From the NCBI GenBank assembly GCA_943789205.1, contig CALSTG010000001.1, positions 1,230,435-1,294,434 on the forward strand: a stretch of DNA of 64,000 bases, in the 5' to 3' direction. Position 1 is the first letter of the stretch. Each line of letters starts with the position of its first letter. Origin of the DNA: an uncultured Flavobacteriales bacterium (GTDB lineage Bacteria > Bacteroidota > Bacteroidia > Flavobacteriales_D > Crocinitomicaceae). This document shows positions 1 to 8,940 of the stretch, piece by piece. The notes beneath the pieces were generated by a model. That model made no database searches. It saw only the letters and a list, made by a program, of their open reading frames with translations, and had not been told where the DNA came from. The translations under genes and the position numbers were made by a program.

Positions 1-458
1 ATCGATTGCCCAATTCTAATAGGCGTAATATTTAAAACAATCGCATCTGGAAGATCTCCAGGAAGCCCATAACAAGATAATGTCCTAAATGCCATATTTA
101 ACTTACCTCCATTAAGAACACCCTTGGCAGCTCCTTTTGTTCTAACAGGAAGATCAACTCTCACTTTTTGGCTATCACTTAATTCATAGAAATCAACATG
201 CTGGATCGTGTCTTTAACAGGATGCTGCTGAATTTCTCGAACGATACCGACAGCTTTTTTGCCTTCGATTTCTAATTCTACTTGATAAACCTCTGGTGAA
301 AAGATGATTTTATCAAGCTCTACTCTTTTTACGGAAAAGTGAGTTTGTTCTCCTTGTCCGTATAGGACACAAGGGACCCTGTTTTCACTTCTCAGTGAAG
401 CAGCGTCTTTCTTCCCTACGTTCGCTCTAAGCGAACCGCTCAATTGTGCTTTTTTCAT
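1..458 (-). CDS. rplY: 50S ribosomal protein L25 (Ctc-type), C-terminus cut by window edge
   Basis: Binds 5S rRNA in the large ribosomal subunit; the long two-domain form is the general-stress type called Ctc or TL5. The visible 152 residues start MKKAQLSGSLRANVGKKDA and contain VPCVLYG and a VRVDLPVR segment, as expected for the N-terminal 5S-binding domain plus the start of the C-terminal domain. The ATG at 458-456 lies 12 bp after the prs stop codon, so the two genes are probably co-transcribed, an order common in bacteria. The 3' end lies outside the window. Identification is firm from conserved segments and context. Confidence 0.93.
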   Translation of the reverse strand, partial: MKKAQLSGSLRANVGKKDAASLRSENRVPCVLYGQGEQTHFSVKRVELDKIIFSPEVYQVELEIEGKKAVGIVREIQQHPVKDTIQHVDFYELSDSQKVRVDLPVRTKGAAKGVLNGGKLNMAFRTLSCYGLPGDLPDAIVLNITPIRIGQS

Positions 459-470
459 TTTATTATTTAT

Positions 471-1400
471 TTAAGATATTACAAAGTGTGAACTAATTGA
501 CTTGTTGTGAATTAGTTTATTAATGACATCAGAGAATAGACTTGCAACCGTTATGACACGGATCTTATCACTTTTACCATTTAATGGAATTGTATCAGTA
601 ACGATGAGCTCAGTTATTTGAGAATTATTAATTCTCTCATATGCAGGACCAGATAAAACAGCATGTGTACAAAATGCTCTCACACTGCGCGCTCCTTTGT
701 CAATAAGTAAGTCTGCAGCCTTGGTTAAAGTACCGGCAGTATCGCACATATCGTCGATTATAATTACATCTTTCCCTTCAACTTCACCAATAACAGTCAT
801 TTCAGCAATTTCATTTGCTTTTTTACGGTGCTTGTGACAAAGTGCAAGACCACAATCTAGTTTCTTAGAATAGCTATTGGCCCTTTTGGCTCCTCCAACA
901 TCTGGTGCTGCAATGACCATGTTTTCCGAACCAAGTTTTTCAATTTCCTTTAAGAAAAGAGTTGAGGCATATAGATGGTCAACAGGAACCTCGAAAAAAC
1001 CTTGAATTTGATCTGCGTGAAAATCCATAGTCATAATTCTATCTACACCCGCAGCCATGAGCATGTTCGCTTTCAACTTCGCTCCTATAGCAACTCTAGG
1101 TTTATCTTTTCTATCCTGACGTGCAAAGCCAAAGTATGGAATCACTGCTATTATCTTTCGTGCCGAGGCCCGTCTTGCAGCGTCAATGAGGAGTAAAAGT
1201 TCAAATATATTTTCTGTTGGTGGCATTGTAGACTGCACTATAAAGACATCTTGTCCACGAACAGTTTCCTCTAAAGATGGCTGGAATTCACCGTCACTAA
1301 AAACGTTTACATTAACGTTTCCTAGCTCTTGACCATATGATTTAGCAATTTGATTTGCTAGCTTTTCTGATGCTCTACCTGCGAAAATTTTTACACCCAT
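471..1400 (-). CDS. prs: Ribose-phosphate pyrophosphokinase (PRPP synthetase)
   Basis: Cytoplasmic enzyme that transfers pyrophosphate from ATP to ribose 5-phosphate, giving PRPP for purine, pyrimidine, histidine, tryptophan and NAD synthesis. The 309-residue product has the family's normal length. Residues 92-98 (FARQDRK) form the ATP-binding part, KRAN at 172-175 the catalytic flexible loop, and VIIIDDMCDTAGTL at about 212-225 the PRPP-binding signature. The frame is open further upstream, but ATG 1400 gives the family start MGVKIFAGRAS and sits about 24 nt below a good promoter (-7 box at 1425-1432). First gene of a prs-rplY unit. Very secure. Confidence 0.97.
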   Translation of the reverse strand: MGVKIFAGRASEKLANQIAKSYGQELGNVNVNVFSDGEFQPSLEETVRGQDVFIVQSTMPPTENIFELLLLIDAARRASARKIIAVIPYFGFARQDRKDKPRVAIGAKLKANMLMAAGVDRIMTMDFHADQIQGFFEVPVDHLYASTLFLKEIEKLGSENMVIAAPDVGGAKRANSYSKKLDCGLALCHKHRKKANEIAEMTVIGEVEGKDVIIIDDMCDTAGTLTKAADLLIDKGARSVRAFCTHAVLSGPAYERINNSQITELIVTDTIPLNGKSDKIRVITVASLFSDVINKLIHNKSISSHFVIS

Positions 1401-1424
1401 GATATTCCAATTGGAATTAGAGTG

Positions 1425-1455
1425 CAAAATTACACAAAATAATAGTTTCATCAAA
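1425..1455 (-). promoter_or_regulatory. Promoter of prs-rplY
   Basis: On the minus strand, TTTG (1455-1452) is followed after 19 bp by TAATTTTG (1432-1425). This matches the Bacteroidota primary sigma consensus TTTG-N17-23-TAnnTTTG. The transcript would start near 1420, leaving a leader of about 20 nt. Confidence 0.7.
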
Positions 1456-1545
1456 CAAATAGTGGCATTAACCCCCCCTCTAGTTTGGTTATTCAATTTG
1501 GCATCAAATTTTTAAACAAAAGTGCTACTAATGTTTGTTTTAAAG

Positions 1546-1553
1546 TAAATTTG
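1546..1553 (+). promoter_or_regulatory. -7 box (TAAATTTG) of the ABC exporter
   Basis: Exact TAnnTTTG match ending 7 nt before the ATG at 1561. No convincing -33 element is visible. The implied 5' leader is only a few nucleotides. Confidence 0.5.
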
Positions 1554-1560
1554 TTTACCC

Positions 1561-3327
1561 ATGAAGGAACGGCGTAAAAATCTAAAAATGTTTGGCAGAC
1601 TCATACGGTTTGTTAAGCCTTATAAAACGCTATTTGCTACGGCAGCTACTTGTGTGATTTTACTTTCCTTTTTGAGTCCTTTTCGACCTTACCTTATCGG
1701 TACGATGGTGGATCGTTATATCGTGAATAGTCAAAACTCAGCGCTTTTATTACAATGGTCTATTGGCATTGCGGGGGTTTTGTTTTTAGAAGGTATACTT
1801 CAGTTTTCATCAAGCTATTTTTCGAACCTACTAGCACAATCAGTTATAAGAGATATTAGAAAAAACCTTTTTAGACATATCGTTTCTTTTAGAATGCGAT
1901 ATTTTGATAAAACTCCAGTTGGGGCTTTAGTCACGCGAGTTGTATCAGACCTTGAAGCAATCACTCAAGTATTTTCGTCGGGAATTATGGAAATATCAGG
2001 AGACTTAATCTCTCTGACTATGGTGCTTTCTTTAATGTTTGCAACGAACTGGCAGCTTTCTCTAATGACTTTAATTCCTATCCCACTTTTAATTATCGCA
2101 ACAAGGATTTTTGCAAAAGCAATGAGATCGAGTTTTCAGCTTGAAAGATTGCAGGTTACAAAACTGAACACCTTTGTTCAAGAGCATCTTACCGGGATGT
2201 CAATAGTTCAGATCTTCAACAAGAATAAGGAGGAATATGCTAAGTTTGTTGAGATCAATAAAGGTCACCGAAAAGCACATATTAATGCCGTCTGGGCCAA
2301 TTCAATTTTCTTTCCTGTTGTAGAAATTTTGAGCTCCCTTTCAATTGCCTTCTTGTTAGTTTGGGGTGCTGTTCATGTGGATGGAAAATCATCCATCGAA
2401 GTTAAAGCGATGTATGGCCAAATTATAGCGTTTACGTTGTGGATCTATCAATTATACAGACCTATTCGTCAGCTTGCAGATAAATTTAACGTTTTACAGC
2501 GAGGGGTTGTAAGGGCAGAAAGGATATTTGAAATTCTAGATCATGATGCCCAACGACAAGATAACGGAACGCTTACCGAGGTGAATTTTAATGCGGATAT
2601 TTTATTCCAAAACGTTTCCTTTGCTTACACAAAAGGAAAAGATGTTTTAATTAATATCAATTTAAAAATCGATAAGGGAGCTACAGTTGCCATTGTTGGG
2701 TCTACCGGAGCTGGGAAATCTACGATTGTAAATGTCCTTGGGCGTTTTTATGAGCATGAGAGAGGCGAAATAAAAATTGGAGCAACAAAAATTGAAAATA
2801 TCGAACTGACTTATTTACGAAAGAATATTGCAGTTGTTCTTCAGGATATCTTTTTGTTTTCCGATAGTATTCATAATAACATAACGCTTGGAGACGTTTC
2901 TATATCACGAGAGAAGGTAATTGAAGCTTCAAAAGCGGTAGGGGCTCATGATTTCATTGCTAAACTCCCAGGAGCGTATGATTATCAAATCGGAGAGCGT
3001 GGAACGGTTTTATCTGTTGGGCAAAGACAGCTATTATCTTTTATTCGCGCCTTCGTATACAATCCGCAGATACTTATATTAGATGAAGCAACATCTAGTG
3101 TTGATAATGAATCTGAAATGCTTATTCAAAAGGCAACGGCACAGATTACAAAGGGTCGAACGTCTATTGTAATTGCGCACAGAATGAGCACCATTCAAAA
3201 AGCCGATCTAATTGTTGTTATGGAGCATGGGGAAATTATTGAATCAGGCACACATCAGGAGCTTATTAAAAAACAAGGTAAGTACAATACTTTATATGAA
3301 AAACAAATCTTTCAGCCAATTGGATAA
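1561..3327 (+). CDS. ABC exporter, fused permease and ATPase (MsbA/MdlB-like)
   Basis: Half-transporter of 588 residues that should dimerise in the inner membrane and export a lipid, peptide or drug; the substrate cannot be read from sequence. Residues of about 1-320 form the six-helix exporter domain and about 345-588 the ATPase. The ATPase has Walker A (GSTGAGKST, about 379-387), the ABC signature LSVGQ (about 484), Walker B (ILILDEAT, about 503-510) and the H-loop in IAHRMS (about 538). All ATPase residues are intact. Its 3' end overlaps the next gene by 32 nt, so the two are likely co-expressed. Confidence 0.92.
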   Translation: MKERRKNLKMFGRLIRFVKPYKTLFATAATCVILLSFLSPFRPYLIGTMVDRYIVNSQNSALLLQWSIGIAGVLFLEGILQFSSSYFSNLLAQSVIRDIRKNLFRHIVSFRMRYFDKTPVGALVTRVVSDLEAITQVFSSGIMEISGDLISLTMVLSLMFATNWQLSLMTLIPIPLLIIATRIFAKAMRSSFQLERLQVTKLNTFVQEHLTGMSIVQIFNKNKEEYAKFVEINKGHRKAHINAVWANSIFFPVVEILSSLSIAFLLVWGAVHVDGKSSIEVKAMYGQIIAFTLWIYQLYRPIRQLADKFNVLQRGVVRAERIFEILDHDAQRQDNGTLTEVNFNADILFQNVSFAYTKGKDVLININLKIDKGATVAIVGSTGAGKSTIVNVLGRFYEHERGEIKIGATKIENIELTYLRKNIAVVLQDIFLFSDSIHNNITLGDVSISREKVIEASKAVGAHDFIAKLPGAYDYQIGERGTVLSVGQRQLLSFIRAFVYNPQILILDEATSSVDNESEMLIQKATAQITKGRTSIVIAHRMSTIQKADLIVVMEHGEIIESGTHQELIKKQGKYNTLYEKQIFQPIG

Positions 3328-4186
3328 GCTTCGTTTAAAAGTTGGTGGCGTTCCTGAACATTTCAATTTACCATGGCGATTAGGGATTGAAGAAGGATTA
3401 TTCCGCTCCGAAAACATAGCACTTCATTGGTCCGATATGAGCGGAGGTACAGGTCAAATGATAAAAGGTTTGGAATCAGGCTCTTTAGATGTAGCAGTCG
3501 TACTTACGGAAGGCATTACTAAAGCGATTCTTCAGGGCTTGGAGGCTACGATACTTCGTGTATATGTAGCTTCTCCTTTGTGTTGGGGTATTCATGTACC
3601 TTATCATTCGAGTATAACTAGCATTCCAGACTTGCAAGGGCGGCCATTTGCAATATCTAGAGAAGCTTCGGGTTCTCACTTAATGGCCTTTGTGCTTGGA
3701 TCACAAAATGGTTGGGATATTCGTAAAATGAAGTTTGAAGTTGTAGGAGATATTTATGGAGGTTTGTGGGCATTAGAAAATAACGAGGCACAGGCGTTTT
3801 TATGGGAAAAGTATACTACAAATCCATACGTTGAACAAAAAAAGTGTAGAAGGATTGGTGAGATTATGACCCCATGGTCTTCTTTTGTCATTGCGGCAAG
3901 AAATGAAGTGATTCAGGATGCGCTCTCTGCATTAAACAAAATGTGTGATCTTGTTATGAGTAGGGCGGAACTTTTGAAGAATAATCAGCGGAGTCCTGAA
4001 ATAATTTCATGGCGCTATAATATTGACTTATATCAAGTTAAACAGTGGCTCAATCAAACAGAATGGGGCAATGTTGCGAATCAAAGTCTAAAGGACCACC
4101 ACAAAAACGTAGTATCTTATTTACTCGATTTAGAGCTCATAAACCAAAGCGAAGCAAAAGATTGGAAAGAAAAATTATTTATTTAG
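3296..4186 (+). CDS. Substrate-binding (NMT1/SsuA-like) protein without signal peptide
   Basis: A 296-residue protein resembling periplasmic ligand-binding proteins of the NMT1/THI5-like or SsuA fold (start LKVGGVPEHFNLPWRLGIEEGLF, then a segment like GTGQMIKGLESGSLDVAVVLTEG). It has no signal peptide or lipobox, so it is probably cytoplasmic; ligand unknown. ATG 3296 (MKNKSFSQLDKLRLKVGG) is preferred over upstream in-frame starts deep inside the exporter gene. It overlaps the exporter by 32 nt and the next gene by about 25 nt. An exporter does not use a binding protein, so a joint transport role is doubtful. Confidence 0.72.
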   Translation: MKNKSFSQLDKLRLKVGGVPEHFNLPWRLGIEEGLFRSENIALHWSDMSGGTGQMIKGLESGSLDVAVVLTEGITKAILQGLEATILRVYVASPLCWGIHVPYHSSITSIPDLQGRPFAISREASGSHLMAFVLGSQNGWDIRKMKFEVVGDIYGGLWALENNEAQAFLWEKYTTNPYVEQKKCRRIGEIMTPWSSFVIAARNEVIQDALSALNKMCDLVMSRAELLKNNQRSPEIISWRYNIDLYQVKQWLNQTEWGNVANQSLKDHHKNVVSYLLDLELINQSEAKDWKEKLFI

Positions 4187-5379
4187 TATTGTTTCTTTTT
4201 TTGGCAGGTAATGCAATAAGCCAATTAGGCTGCACGGATCCCCAAGCCATAAATTTTAATGGGGATGCAATAACCAATGATGGATCATGTTTATATGAGC
4301 CAACAAACTACGCACCGACAGGAATTTCTAATTTAGCCAGCCCTCTTTTAGCTGAAAATTCTGGAGTAATTGCATTAAATGAATCTTTGTGGGTATTAAA
4401 TGACGGGGGTAACAATACTTCTTTATATGAATTAGATACACTGGGTAATTTTTTGCGGGAAGTTGTTGTTTATAATGTACAGAATGTTGATTGGGAGTCT
4501 CTTGCCGAAAACGACACACATGTTTTTGTTGGAGATTTTGGAAATAATTCTGGGACGCGTTTGGATTTGAGCATCATAAAGATTGAAAAGGAACAATTAC
4601 TTAATTCTACTCAAGACAGCGTGCCTGGTTTTGAAATGCAATTTAGCTATGCCGATCAGATTGATTTTTCAGGCCCTGCGAATGGTCATAATTATGACTG
4701 TGAGGCCTTTTTTGCTTTTGACGACTCTTTATTTTTGTTTAGTAAAAACTGGCAAGACAATTTAGTTAAAAAGTACGCCCTCCCCGATGAATGGCAGGGG
4801 ACATATATAACTGAACCTAGTGAGGTGTTTAACATTGCAGGAATGGTAACTGGCGCATCAATTGATAAGAATTCGGGCAACATCTCTCTTCTTGCATATA
4901 TTGATAATGAGCTGGGAATTTATAATAGTTTTATATACATGCTTTGGGATTACACTGGCCATGATTTTTTCTCAGGTAACAAACGTAGAATAGATATTGG
5001 TAGCATGTTTGCCTTAGGTCAGACCGAGGGGATTGTTCTGAATGCAAGCCACAAAGGGTTTATTACCTCCGAAGAAATCAATAATATAATTACCATCCCC
5101 CCAATGTTGTTTTCATATGACTTTTACGATTATCTTACAAATGAACAGGCCGAGCTCTTAGACCATAAAATTGGTGCGAAATCACCAATTTACCCCAACC
5201 CAGTTAAGGACAAGCTGTATTCAAAAACAAACGGAGTGTATGAGATCTATGGTTGGCCGTCAGGAGTAAAGATTAAGGAAGGTATTTTTAACGGAAAGGG
5301 TATAGATTTGAATTTATTGGCGCCAGGAATGTATATTTATCGTGTTGGTCAAAGTAGTTTTTATTTCCTTAAAATGTAG
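4162..5379 (+). CDS. Secreted protein with T9SS type A sorting domain
   Basis: About 405 residues. The chosen TTG start (4162) gives a signal peptide of basic residues followed by LVLFLFLAGNAISQ; no ATG lies in a suitable place. Just after cleavage comes a GCTDPQAINF..DGSC motif, a short Cys-bounded module common in Bacteroidota surface proteins. The middle looks like a beta-propeller-type domain (WVLNDGGN, DWESLAEN, VGDFGNN). The C-terminus (SPIYPNPVKDKLY ... GMYIYRVG) is a type A T9SS signal, so export through T9SS to the cell surface is likely. The start lies inside the preceding gene. Substrate or role unknown. Confidence 0.7.
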   Translation: MERKIIYLVLFLFLAGNAISQLGCTDPQAINFNGDAITNDGSCLYEPTNYAPTGISNLASPLLAENSGVIALNESLWVLNDGGNNTSLYELDTLGNFLREVVVYNVQNVDWESLAENDTHVFVGDFGNNSGTRLDLSIIKIEKEQLLNSTQDSVPGFEMQFSYADQIDFSGPANGHNYDCEAFFAFDDSLFLFSKNWQDNLVKKYALPDEWQGTYITEPSEVFNIAGMVTGASIDKNSGNISLLAYIDNELGIYNSFIYMLWDYTGHDFFSGNKRRIDIGSMFALGQTEGIVLNASHKGFITSEEINNIITIPPMLFSYDFYDYLTNEQAELLDHKIGAKSPIYPNPVKDKLYSKTNGVYEIYGWPSGVKIKEGIFNGKGIDLNLLAPGMYIYRVGQSSFYFLKM

Positions 5380-5481
5380 TATTGAACCGTCGGTAAAAGA
5401 TTAAATTACAGTAATCATAAGCCTAACTCTTTGGTTTTTAGGGTTTTTCTTCGTAAGTTTACTTTAACTCAAACTAAAACT

Positions 5482-5583
5482 ATGTTTCACGACGCTACAA
5501 TTTGGATAGCGATTGGTACGATTGTATCGATTGTTCTCGTAATTTTTCTCGCATTTACTGCTGAGAAACGCAGAAATGGATAA
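5482..5583 (+). CDS. Small 33-aa single-span membrane protein (putative)
   Basis: ATG 5482 opens a 33-codon frame: MFHDATIWIAIGTIVS, then a hydrophobic run to IFLAFTA and a basic tail EKRRNG. This is a clear one-helix membrane peptide with positive-inside tail. It stands alone between a T9SS protein and msrA, with about 100 bp before it and 42 bp after it. I do not recognise a family; several respiratory complexes have subunits of this size, but nothing here ties it to one. The call rests on start, length and helix pattern only. Confidence 0.45.
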   Translation: MFHDATIWIAIGTIVSIVLVIFLAFTAEKRRNG

Positions 5584-5625
5584 ACAGCACTTAGAACTTT
5601 TTAAGCTCTAATCTGTTTATAACAA

Positions 5626-6204
5626 GTGACAAGATTCATTTCACTTGCGATATTTTTGTGTTCTTTTTTCTCACTGTTCAGTCAGAGAGAAACAGCTTAT
5701 TTTGCTTCAGGATGTTTTTGGTGTGTCGAAGCGATTTTCGAATCTATAGAAGGAGTAATTAATGCCGAATCTGGTTATTGTGGTGGGACTGTAAAGAATC
5801 CAACCTACAGCCAAATATGTTCAGGCAAAACAGGCCACGCAGAAACTGTCAAAGTAACTTTTAGTTCAAATAAAGTTACATATAGTGAAATGCTCGAGAT
5901 CTTTTTTGATTCTCATGACCCTACGACTCTGAATAGACAAGGTCCAGATGTTGGAACACAGTATAGGTCGGCTATATTTTATTCCGATGAGAGACAAAAG
6001 ATTCTTGCACAACAATATATAGAGCATCTTAAAAAACAAAAGACATTTAAAACAGTAACAACAACTCTTGAAAAAATGACAAAATTTTATCCAGCCGAGC
6101 AATATCATCAAGATTTCGTAGAAAAAAACCCTTATCACCCTTATGTTACGTCTGTTAGCAAACCTCGAAAACTAAACTTTCTTAAAAAACTCAAAAACCC
6201 TTAA
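5626..6204 (+). CDS. msrA: Exported peptide-methionine (S)-S-oxide reductase
   Basis: Reduces methionine-S-sulfoxide in oxidised proteins. The 192-residue product carries the catalytic motif GCFWCVE (nucleophile Cys about 30) and family segments SGYCGG, HAETVKV, DPTTLNRQG and EQYHQDF. A hydrophobic N-terminal stretch ending SLFSQ places the enzyme in the periplasm or beyond, unlike the usual cytoplasmic MsrA. GTG 5626 is the only suitable start. It is followed after 2 nt by the SOUL-family gene, so the pair probably forms an envelope repair operon. Confidence 0.93.
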   Translation: MTRFISLAIFLCSFFSLFSQRETAYFASGCFWCVEAIFESIEGVINAESGYCGGTVKNPTYSQICSGKTGHAETVKVTFSSNKVTYSEMLEIFFDSHDPTTLNRQGPDVGTQYRSAIFYSDERQKILAQQYIEHLKKQKTFKTVTTTLEKMTKFYPAEQYHQDFVEKNPYHPYVTSVSKPRKLNFLKKLKNP

Positions 6205-6206
6205 CC

Positions 6207-6803
6207 ATGACACGTTCCTCCTATTTTTTTTCAGTAGCTTTTGTAATTCTCCTTATGAGTCAACTTTTTATGGCATATAGAACCTCAAATATTGAAACTC
6301 CGATATATGATGTAGTTAAATCCTTTGAAAACTTTGAAATTAGAAGCTATGATGCTATGGTCGTTGCGCAAACAGAAATGAAATCTTCCGCGTATGAAGA
6401 GTCCTCATCTATGGGGTTTAGAACGATTGCTGACTACATCTTTGGTGGCAATAAAGACAATCAACAAATTGCAATGACCTCTCCTGTGATAATGGAAATG
6501 GGTGAGGAGTCGAGCATGTCTTTTGTCATGCCTAAAGAGCATGCCATTGAAAACCTTCCCGAACCAAATTCTAAGAAAGTCGCACTTGTTCAATTACAAC
6601 CAAAAACATATGCAGTTTTAGAGTTTACAGGTTATGCAAATGATAAAAAAATAGAAAAACATTCGAAAAGGCTTTTGCAATTTTTGAAAGCGGAGAATTT
6701 AAGTCCTATTGGTAATATGAAATATTTGGGATACAATCCACCTTGGCAGGTGCTGGGCCGTAAAAATGAAATCGCAGTTGAGGTCCTTTATTCGAAACCT
6801 TGA
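6207..6803 (+). CDS. SOUL-family heme-binding-like protein
   Basis: 198 residues with an N-terminal hydrophobic segment (FFSVAFVILLMSQLFMA), then the SOUL/HBP fold: YDVVKSFENFEIRSYD, FRTIADYIFGGN, IAMTSPVIME and a C-terminal YNPPWQVLGRKNEI. Members bind heme or related ligands weakly; the bacterial function is not established. It starts 2 nt after msrA, suggesting co-expression, and its 3' end overlaps the convergent protease gene by 16 nt. Family assignment is strong; role is inference. Confidence 0.88.
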   Translation: MTRSSYFFSVAFVILLMSQLFMAYRTSNIETPIYDVVKSFENFEIRSYDAMVVAQTEMKSSAYEESSSMGFRTIADYIFGGNKDNQQIAMTSPVIMEMGEESSMSFVMPKEHAIENLPEPNSKKVALVQLQPKTYAVLEFTGYANDKKIEKHSKRLLQFLKAENLSPIGNMKYLGYNPPWQVLGRKNEIAVEVLYSKP

Positions 6804-8371
6804 ATAACCGATTGTACGTCTTTGTCGTCCCTATTATAAATTTTATAAAACCCATCCTCATTCCAAAATTGTCTGGCAATTTCGGATTTTAGTCTTCTTA
6901 CAATTCGTGGCTTACTGCTGTTGAATTCATCTTCTGACATTGGACTAATGTTAAAGTTGGTTTCTGCATAAATCTTTAGTTTTTCTGCTAAATCGAATTG
7001 CTTGAATGAGGAGTCGAAATCATCAAACGAGCGCCAAGGTGGATTCTCAAAAATCCTATTGTTTTTCGCCCAATCAAAAACAAATTGGTTAAAGACACCA
7101 CTCCATTCTATGGCGTTCGCATAATAGGTAGACCCTGCAGTATCGAAGGGAACAAATATGTCCGGGCTAATTCCACCTCCTCCGTATACGGTTCGACCAC
7201 CAATCGTTTGAAACTTAAGTGAATCAACGAATGCCGTGGAGTCTATTTCAAAAACACCTTCTTCTGTTCTATTTATTGCTTCATAATAAGCATCATAATC
7301 ACCAGAATAAGGCCGTTGGATGCAACGCCCAGAAGGTGTGTAATACCTGGCAATAGTTATCCGTACAGTACTGCCATCTCTGAGTTTCTGATCCTCTTGA
7401 ACAAGGCCTTTGCCAAAGGATCTTCTTCCAAAAATGCGCCCCCGATCATTGTCTTGAATTGCGCCAGCGACAATTTCACTAGCTGATGCAGAGGAAGCAT
7501 TAATTAAAATAGCCAATTCAGTATTTTCGAGCATTCCGCCTGAGCTTGAGTAAAAAATTTGTTCAGGAGAATTTTCACCTTCAGTACTTACTATTTTTAA
7601 ACCTTCCTTTAAAAATTCATCGGCAATTTCAACCGCTCCTTGCAGAACACCACCACCGTTATACCTAAGGTCTAAAATAAGCTTTGTCATTCCCTTTCTT
7701 CGAAGAGATATTGCAGCCATTTTGAATTCTCGAGAAGTGGGAACCGAGAATTTATCAATTTTGATGTAGCCAATGTTTTCATTAACCATATGTGCAGACA
7801 CGACAGAAAGAATTGGAATAGTTCCTCTTCTGATTTTGAACGGAAGTAATTTACCATAGCGGTTAACAGTGACGTTTACATAAGTACCTGTTTCACCTTT
7901 AAGCTTTTTCATTATTTCCGCATTTGTGATACCCACGCCTGCGGCATTATCCTTTTCAATAGATACAATTTGATCTCCAGCGCGTAAACCAACATTTTCG
8001 GATGGGGAGCCTGGAATAACATCGGAAACACAGATAGTATCTCTTAATTTAAAGAAACGAATCCCAACACCCCCAAAATTCCCATCAATTGATTCTGCAA
8101 GCGCTTTCATCTCCTCAGCAGGGATATAGTTGCTGTGAGGATCCAGTTTGTGTAACATTTCTACAATAGTTTCATCAAATATCTTTTCTGTATTTACAGA
8201 ATCAACATACTTTTCATTTAATAGGGTTAGGACATCTTCAAGTTTCTGGAGCTCTGGTGATTTTGATTTGAAATCAAAGGGATTCCAAAGCAAAAAAGAG
8301 ATGCCAAATCCAATACACATGGAGATAGATATGATAAGAGGTAAGCGAGAAGTATGGTTTGAATTAGTCAT
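6788..8371 (-). CDS. S41 family C-terminal processing peptidase (CtpA-like)
   Basis: Membrane-anchored periplasmic serine protease of 527 residues. One N-terminal helix (about 10-30) is followed by a PDZ domain (about 85-170: GGVGIRFF, VIPGSPSENVGLRAGDQIVSI) and the S41 catalytic domain. The catalytic Ser sits in INASSASASEIV (about 295) and the general-base Lys in RSFGKGLVQ (about 322). Such enzymes trim or degrade envelope proteins. ATG 8371 overlaps the upstream dCMP deaminase stop by 8 nt; a TTG at 8383 is a less likely start. Co-transcribed with the deaminase. Confidence 0.93.
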   Translation of the reverse strand: MTNSNHTSRLPLIISISMCIGFGISFLLWNPFDFKSKSPELQKLEDVLTLLNEKYVDSVNTEKIFDETIVEMLHKLDPHSNYIPAEEMKALAESIDGNFGGVGIRFFKLRDTICVSDVIPGSPSENVGLRAGDQIVSIEKDNAAGVGITNAEIMKKLKGETGTYVNVTVNRYGKLLPFKIRRGTIPILSVVSAHMVNENIGYIKIDKFSVPTSREFKMAAISLRRKGMTKLILDLRYNGGGVLQGAVEIADEFLKEGLKIVSTEGENSPEQIFYSSSGGMLENTELAILINASSASASEIVAGAIQDNDRGRIFGRRSFGKGLVQEDQKLRDGSTVRITIARYYTPSGRCIQRPYSGDYDAYYEAINRTEEGVFEIDSTAFVDSLKFQTIGGRTVYGGGGISPDIFVPFDTAGSTYYANAIEWSGVFNQFVFDWAKNNRIFENPPWRSFDDFDSSFKQFDLAEKLKIYAETNFNISPMSEDEFNSSKPRIVRRLKSEIARQFWNEDGFYKIYNRDDKDVQSVIQGFE

Positions 8372-8801
8372 CAATATGCACAATATTTAATACTTGCACT
8401 CCAGCATTTTTTAAAAAATCAATTCCAGCAGGGTCTTTATAAGCTTCTTGATAAACCACTCTTGAAATACCAGATTGAAGCACAAGTTTGCTACAATCTC
8501 TACAAGGAGAATGGGTGAGGTATAATGTCGCGCCTTTACAATTGTTAGTCGACTTTGCTACTTTAAGAATGGCATTGGCTTCAGCATGTAAAACATACCA
8601 ATGTGTCAGACCCTCGTCATTTTCACAGCAATTATCAAACCCCGCAGGTGTCCCATTGAATCCATCAGATATAATAATCTCATCTTTAACAATTATAGCC
8701 CCTACTTGCTTTCTAGTACATTGCGAAAGTTTTGCCCAGCTTTGGGCCAATCGAAGGTATGCTTTGTCGTATTTATGTTGTTTTGTTGATGCTGAATCCA
8801 T
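8364..8801 (-). CDS. dCMP deaminase family protein
   Basis: Zinc enzyme that converts dCMP to dUMP for thymidylate synthesis. The 145 residues include the zinc and proton-shuttle motif HAEAN (about 72-76) and PCRDC (about 99-103), plus a Cys/His-rich N-terminal part (CTRKQVGAIIV) as in the ComEB/dCMP deaminase family. ATG 8801 is 8 nt below a perfect -7 box. The gene overlaps the protease gene at its 3' end. Confidence 0.92.
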   Translation of the reverse strand: MDSASTKQHKYDKAYLRLAQSWAKLSQCTRKQVGAIIVKDEIIISDGFNGTPAGFDNCCENDEGLTHWYVLHAEANAILKVAKSTNNCKGATLYLTHSPCRDCSKLVLQSGISRVVYQEAYKDPAGIDFLKNAGVQVLNIVHIDD

Positions 8802-8809
8802 AGGTTTTA

Positions 8810-8817
8810 CAAAAATA
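8810..8817 (-). promoter_or_regulatory. -7 box (TATTTTTG) of the dCMP deaminase-protease unit
   Basis: Exact TAnnTTTG on the minus strand, 8 nt upstream of ATG 8801. The -33 element is weak (TTTT about 17 bp upstream). Confidence 0.5.
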
Positions 8818-8895
8818 GTGAATTATCACACGTTAAAATTGACATAAAAGGTGAAATATTATTGCTTTCGATTCTGTAAAATCATAAAATATTTA

Positions 8896-8903
8896 TAAAT
8901 TTG
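8896..8903 (+). promoter_or_regulatory. -7 box (TAAATTTG) of the tRNA-Gly/tRNA-Leu unit
   Basis: Exact TAnnTTTG about 37 nt before the first tRNA; both tRNAs then run to a strong terminator. No clear -33 element. Confidence 0.45.
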
Positions 8904-8940
8904 ACGCCCGTTGAACAAAGGTTTAACGTAATTGACATAA

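Noticed and set aside
975-1196. Open frame on the plus strand opposite prs, and many similar frames opposite other long genes
   Set aside because: They lie wholly inside secure genes, have no promoter of their own and no protein-like pattern; they are shadows.
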